Origin: Gyromitra esculenta
Lineage: Eukaryota; Ascomycota; Pezizomycetes; Pezizales; Discinaceae
NCBI GenBank assembly: GCA_038503075.1
Contig: JBCAML010000006.1
Coordinates: 496,001-560,000 of the forward strand
Reading direction: 5' to 3'
DNA length: 64,000 nt
The translations under genes were made by a program, and so were the position numbers. Shown here one piece after another: positions 59,101-64,000 of the stretch (position 1 is the first letter of the stretch; each line of letters begins with the position of its first letter). Under the pieces are notes generated by a model. It was not told the origin of the DNA. It ran no database searches and saw only the letters and a program-made list of their open reading frames with translations.

Positions 59101-61926
59101 TTGGTTGGAGAATACGAAATCCCTGAGGAGCCACTTCCAGAAAAGACAAAATTCAGTAACCGACCATCAGCTGCGAAGGCTAAAAGTGCCCCCAGCGTCC
59201 CTATTATCAATATTCCAGAATCGACGCTTGACCCAAGTAATCCTTTCTACCCCCAGAGCAATCTAACGGCAATGATCACGGCAGGACAATCAAAAGCGCC
59301 AGCTCCAGACCGGTCACGGGGAGCTGGTACAAAGAACGACAAGCCGAAGCAACGTGGATCAGCGCATGAGCCTACTTTACTCTTGACTATGCTTCAAGCC
59401 GCATCCGCGCAGTGCTTAGCAAGAGGCGACTATGTTTCTTCTCAACAATACCACAGAGCGCTTTTGCAAGCCCGCAAACTTTCGCCATCGCTTCAGCGCG
59501 ATGAGTTTGGCGCTCTCCTTCACATCTTCTCTCGCGGTGCACGAGACGTCATTGAGCGCTCGGCAGCCGGGATAGAGGAGTGCGAGGCATGGTTTGTTTG
59601 GCTTACGCTTGCACAGGAGCGACATGATACGGCTGTGGAGGGCATGATGCGTAAGATCAAGGATCTTAGGGACAAGATGTGGTATGTTACGGATGTGCGC
59701 AATTCGGCTGCATACGACGAGGCGAGGAACGTAGCACTTGCTCTAAAAAAAATGGGGATGCCGCAGCGACCGAAAGCGGTCACCAAGAGTAACGCGCGCT
59801 CCAATTTGAGCCACAAAATGTCAACGAACAGTTTCGCACTGTTGAAGTCGGACACTCTTATCGATATTCTTGCTGCAACTACGGAACATGGTGGTCCGAA
59901 CAAACTCAGTGACGAGCAGGCGAGCATGACATTTGAGTATCTGAGCCGATATTCCGTTGAGAACTTTTGCAAGGGTGAGGAAAGGATTCATCGGTTCTGC
60001 TTGGAGGTCGATAAATGCGTTACGAAGTTGGTTGGTGACGGAATTCTTGATGGGCCTGTCTTGTGGTCTAGTGACCTCTTCTCCCGCGACGAGCGCGAGA
60101 TGGCGATTGGCAGACAGAAGGGTGACTTGTATCTTGCCGGCGTGGGTACCCTGAGTATCGCTGGTGATGACGACGACTACCACACTGAAGATGGGCGGAG
60201 TAGCAGCAAGCGAGGCTTGGATATGCTCCGGAGGCCCAGCACTAGCGATCTGTTTGGAAGAAATAGGGCTAGCAGTATCGCTGGCTCTTTTCATGACGGG
60301 CCGCCGAGTCGCAAGGGAAGGACAAAGTCAAATGCGGGGTTGATGGACTCTAGGGAGGATCTTTTCGGCATGCCGAGTCCTGCGTTGCTATCTGAATCGC
60401 ACAACACTTTCTGGTCTCCGTTTTCGTCGCACGCTTCTGCGAATGCTTCTTCGAGCAGGCCAAAGACTGCACATTCTCCTACTACTCTGTCGAAGTCTCC
60501 GGAAGCAATTAATCAGCAGAAGAGTAAGTTCTTGGCGGAGCTGAAGCAGTCTCTGACAGGCCTGTTGTTGAGCGATCTTGGGCTGGAAGTGTTCAGCCAA
60601 GGAAGCGAGACAGATGCATGGTTTTCGGGTGGCCTGGGAGACGAGTGCATTCAGAGGAGAGAAGAGCAGGAGGAAGCCAAAAGGAAGGCGGCGGAGAAGA
60701 ACATTTCCAAACTCGCAGCTATTTCGGGAGGCAAGAAGGGATTGGGCAGAAAGAAGAGCATGAAAAACGTTCGCAAGAATGCCAATCACGGTACTTTCGA
60801 GGCCCTGGGCAAGGATAAGAAGGGCGAGTTAGCTGCACCGGTTGCGACGTTGGAGAATGTCGGTCGTGAAGCGCACTCAGGCGAGGAGAACTCGTCTTCT
60901 AGCGATGCTACTGCCAGACCCTTTGGCTTTACTGCGGTGAAGAAGGGTGGTCTTTTGGCATTCCCCTTCCTTCATGCATTCAAGAAGCTACTTCTTAGGT
61001 TCTCGACTCATCCCAATCCGTTCCAGAAGCTACAGGCTATCTACGAGCTTGAGCTCTTGATTGTTGCGATGTTGTCTTCCCGTTCCCCCGCTTCTCTTCA
61101 AGGAAGGAAAGCACTTCCCTCGATGCCGACGTCGCCATTCCTCGATGCCATGGGTGATGCAGCTTCTCGTATCTGTAGCTTGCAGCTTGCCCAGCCTAGC
61201 AACATCGAGGAGGCGATGGCCAATCTTGAGGAACGCAGATCCAATGTCATCAACAATGGAGCTATAGCTTCATCTTTCACGACTTCTAGCGGTACTCGTT
61301 CGCCGACTGCACATACGACTGCTCCTAGCGCGGATATGATTGTTGATGTCCTTCAGACGCTTTTCAGGCAAGCGGAAGTTCGTCCCAAGACCTTGTTCCG
61401 CGACTTGCAGTACGTTGCAGCGTTTGTTCCAGCTTCGATCCTCGATAGGACTGAAGTCGGCAAGGCGTTCTGGGACACTGGATTGGCTGCGTTGGGATTG
61501 AAGCAAGACGTGTGCAGGACTATGGTGGAGATCGCAGACGAGATTGTGGCAAAAGATTCGGTTAAGCGGGGACCTGAATCTGGCAAGGAGAAGAATGGTC
61601 GGAGCGATAACGACAACTATAGCAGATACTCGATGCAGGATGCAGCCACTATGTGGAACATTACAGCTAAGGAGGGCGATCCTACTGCTCAGCGCGAGTT
61701 GGCAATCTTCTACCTTACTAATCCTACTCTGCTTCCACGGTCAACCAAGCCGTTGTCCAAGCCTAAGGACACATTCAGACCAGAGATGATGGTGCAGAAA
61801 GGGGAAGATCCAGACAAGCGTGATCCCGCGACAATGTGTGTTGCATATCACTGGATGGAGCTCTCGGCCCAAGGAGGTGACGAGGTGGCAGGGAAATATC
61901 TGCGGTCACAGAGAGAGGAATGGTAG
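56107..61926 (+). CDS. Large protein with disordered N-terminus and Sel1-like C-terminus
   Basis: Modelled with four exons (56107-56143, 56628-58102, 58155-58267, 58320-61926), all phases consistent, 1743 residues. The last three exons are firm; the first (MKDSESFPLSPS) rests on a good donor GTATGC and requires an unusually long 484-bp intron. After a Ser/Pro/Ala-rich N-terminus, residues about 120-580 are helical, with a block across the two middle introns (VVKWFFNRFLTNGIAYPEYH, ARLRILRPVLKKMYNHAVSV) that faintly recalls the late part of RasGAP domains; I do not rely on it. An acidic run (DDDEDDDDDFGHDSDSEDEG) lies near 800. The C-terminus (AKEGDPTAQRELAIFYL, CVAYHWMELSAQGGDEVAGKYL) has two Sel1-like helical repeats. 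Conserved-looking fungal protein, function unknown to me. The third intron uses donor GTTTGT with branch CTAAT. Confidence 0.78.
56300..56385 (+). repeat. TTGCTG-type microrepeat inside the long 5' intron
   Basis: Imperfect repeats of TGCTGT/TTGCTG. They create spurious Cys- or Leu-rich frames. If the gene model is right, this repeat sits in the 484-bp first intron. Confidence 0.7.
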
Positions 61927-63501
61927 TGTTGGTATTTTTGTTTCTTTTTTTTATTTTAATTTTGGGACCTTGAATATTCACGGGTGGAAAGGGAGGCGTA
62001 CTAAATGTGGTTATGCATATGCTGTTTCTGGTACTCATCCGTGTCTAGGGCGACAGACGATTTTCCTCTTCATTTTCTCCCTTTCTTGCTCTTTCCAACT
62101 CCTCCTTCTGCAGCTTGATCCTCCTCCTTTACAAGCCTTTTATCGTCATCTCATCATCGCCTCCTTCTTCTTTAGCTTGTTTTCTTTCATAGGCCTCTCT
62201 TCTCTCCCAACCTCCACGCTTGTTTCTGCTTCTCCTGCGCCTGGAGCCTGAGACAACCTCGGAAAGATCCACTTCGCGAACATCGGATTTCATCTGCCGA
62301 GCTCGAGTTTTGTCGTGTTTAAGCATAGATTTATTTCATCTGGGGATGGCGCATTTTAGCATTTTCCCTTTTTTTCATCATTTGGTTTTTTTTTTTTCCC
62401 CCTGGAGTGGAAGGCTTGTGGTTTCGTCAGGATGTTGGGGTTTTACATCCGGGGATTTTCATTATTCATTTTGTCATCCAAAAAAAGTTTTCTAGGGCAT
62501 GTAAGATTTCAACGGCGGTGGAGGGGATGGTGATGGGGAGAGCATGTGTATTTTCTGAAATGTTCTTTTAGTTTCGTTTCGTTTGGCACTTTTTTGTTTG
62601 CGCAATAGCGTGATTTTTGTATTGTGGGACTGCTGGAGTTGGACAGGGCATCTTTTTTTTTTTATTGAAGGGAGTTTGTATCTTTCTCTTTACGCACAAC
62701 GTGGCGGAGATGCGGAAGTTTACATCGTATTTGTCACATCATACCCCCCCCATTGTTTGTTTTCTATTTTTGAGTGTGGTTCTTGTGGGGAGAGAGGAGG
62801 ATGGTTTTGGGGTTTTATCAGTAGCAATCAGTTTAATTTTTACTGCTTTTCTTCCTTGTTCCTGCTTTGGATGGTGATATTGTACTTTTTCGTTGTTGTC
62901 GTTGTTGTCGTTGTCATCGTCGGTATGGGGGTTGTCGGCATGGGGGTTGTCTTCTTGTTGCGCTCGTTGCTTGTTCTTCATCAGATCTCACTCGCGATGG
63001 CTCAAAGGCGTCGACGACGAAAATACTCTCCACTTATTTATTTTTTTGCGCGTGTTATGATGATGAGTTTCCTTTGTTACGAAGTAACGGCTACGATTAT
63101 GATTATGATTATGGTTATGATTACGACTATGATTACGGCTATGATGGGGTGGGACGGACGGAAATAAATAAATAAATAAATGGATAAGCTGAATCTGAAG
63201 GTGTGCTGGACGAGCTTCCATGAATGTTGATAGTGATGGCGGGGTATTCTTAGCTGTATGCAAGTGAGAGAGAGAGCAGGTGGTTCTTTTCTCCGTGGTA
63301 AGATGGGTGTGGCTTATATGTGCCCACTCTGCGGTTGGGCTGGAGTGTCTGTTGGGTATCAAACTCATCTAATCAAGCACAGAAATGGGAATAAAAATAG
63401 AAATGCCGCCTAATCTAACCGTGTAACTCCGCGTAAACCGCAGCGAAGAAGAGAGGAGGACAAATGCAAGAAGAAGGAGAAAAGAAGAAGAAGGAAACCA
63501 G
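61927..63501. other. Intergenic between two convergent genes
   Basis: Low-complexity, T-rich 3' flank with long poly-T tracts, a hexanucleotide repeat at about 63090-63146 (next entry), and AAATAAAT repeats at about 63161-63181. An open frame of 194 codons here is low-complexity and not credible. Confidence 0.5.
63090..63146 (+). repeat. GATTAT-type hexanucleotide repeat
   Basis: About nine imperfect copies of GATTATGATTAC-like units. In one + frame they read as alternating Tyr-Asp/Gly, but this frame has no gene context. Confidence 0.75.
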
Positions 63502-64000
63502 TCAAACTAGAACACCATGATATTCAGCACGCCGATACTTCGTCTTCAACCCGGGCCACTGCACGATGAACCTGTTTACAAACGGGTACAGCATGCGGCC
63601 GGATAGCGACAGAGAACTGACACGAGCGAAAGACTCCACATAGATCGTACGTGTATTGCAGAGTCCCAGGAACTTGCACGAGATCGTTAGCATCGCATCT
63701 GCCCACCCACCCCTCCACCATGGGGGGTAGAGCGGAGAAGAGAGATATTTACCTTGAATAGAAAACACACAGCAACCATCATGACAGCAGACCCAGGCCC
63801 ATTGCAAACCACTACATCCGGTACCGTATCTCCGCCGGCGAACGCACGCACACACCCGAGCAGACACAAGATGCAGCTCCACGGCGTCGACAGCCAGCTC
63901 TGTCCGACCCTACGGGCGCGCGGGATCTCGCAGAGACCGTAAGGGTGGTATGTGGAAGGGGCGCTTTCCTCGATGCGTCCTCCTCTCAGTGTCTTCAATG
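63502..64000 (-). CDS. ALG14: UDP-GlcNAc transferase subunit Alg14, 3' part (gene runs off the window)
   Basis: Alg14 anchors the catalytic subunit Alg13 at the ER membrane; together they add the second GlcNAc to dolichol-PP-GlcNAc in N-glycan synthesis. Two exons are visible (64000-63753 and 63672-63502), split by an 80-bp intron with donor GTAAAT. The protein reads IPRARRVGQSWLSTPWSC, VVCNGPGSAVMMVAVC, then after the junction TRTIYVESFARVSSLSLSG, RMLYPFVNRFIVQWPGL and ends AEYHGVLV, as Alg14 family proteins do. The N-terminal membrane segment and start lie beyond the right edge. Confidence 0.9.

Noticed and set aside
62583..63167. 194-codon frame on the + strand rich in Phe, Val and Ile
   Set aside because: Built from poly-T and short repeats in a 3' flank; no membrane-protein logic and no homologous motif.
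63304..63411. 36-codon frame with a CPLC...H...H zinc-finger look
   Set aside because: Spacing between second Cys and first His is 11, not the usual 12; very short, alone, in a repeat-rich 3' flank.

Overview
This window reads as nuclear DNA of a filamentous ascomycete (Pezizomycotina; Leotiomycetes-like is a guess). The support is short introns (about 40-85 bp) with GTAAGT/GTATGT-type donors and CTAAT/CTGAC branch motifs, an ascomycete-type laccase ending in DSGL plus a short tail, a fungal Rtt109 acetyltransferase, a two-domain glyoxalase I and a fungal lanosterol synthase. Gene models were built by hand from exon translations, splice motifs and frame bookkeeping. No rRNA, tRNA or CRISPR was recognised.

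Layout. 1-1860: decayed gene relic. 1863-3776 (-): RTT109. 6291-7381 (-): Nudix protein with a C-terminal 6-residue repeat. 7382-15581: about 8 kb without a recognisable gene, holding one 110-bp hairpin. 15582-17685 (+): seven-exon laccase. 18410-19993 (+): ten-exon glyoxalase I that needs an AT-AC intron. 22217-22932 (-): TIM17. 23771-25497 (-): DUF2235 hydrolase. A second hairpin lies at 26612-26781. 27537-32647 (-): large coiled-coil protein. 36600-37322 (+): small unknown protein. 38008-40340 (-): lanosterol synthase. 41927-42337 (-): small membrane protein. 43148-43780 (-): secreted cysteine-containing protein. 44518-45591 (-): C2H2 zinc-finger protein. 46705-50139 (-): large acidic protein with repeated W-G-x-F-E motifs. 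50531-51250: possible relic. 56107-61926 (+): 1743-residue protein with a C-terminal Sel1-like part. 63502 to the right edge (-): 3' part of ALG14.

The genes do not form an evident cluster. Housekeeping genes (histone acetylation, mitochondrial import, sterol synthesis, N-glycosylation, methylglyoxal detoxification) alternate with accessory-type genes (laccase, secreted protein, DUF2235, Nudix with repeats) and long gene-poor stretches that carry relics and hairpins.

Most interesting points: (1) glyoxalase I keeps an intact 329-residue frame only if an intron starting ATATGT and ending AC is spliced; (2) two unrelated long hairpins whose arms differ only by C-to-T changes on the + strand, so that a + strand RNA would stay fully paired through G-U; (3) an over-represented palindrome TACATGTA (at least ten copies, nine of them outside genes); (4) an adaptor-like protein with about eight acidic W-G-x-F-E motifs; (5) a laccase with Phe at the type-1 copper axial position and a lanosterol synthase with Thr in place of Cys in the DCTAE motif.
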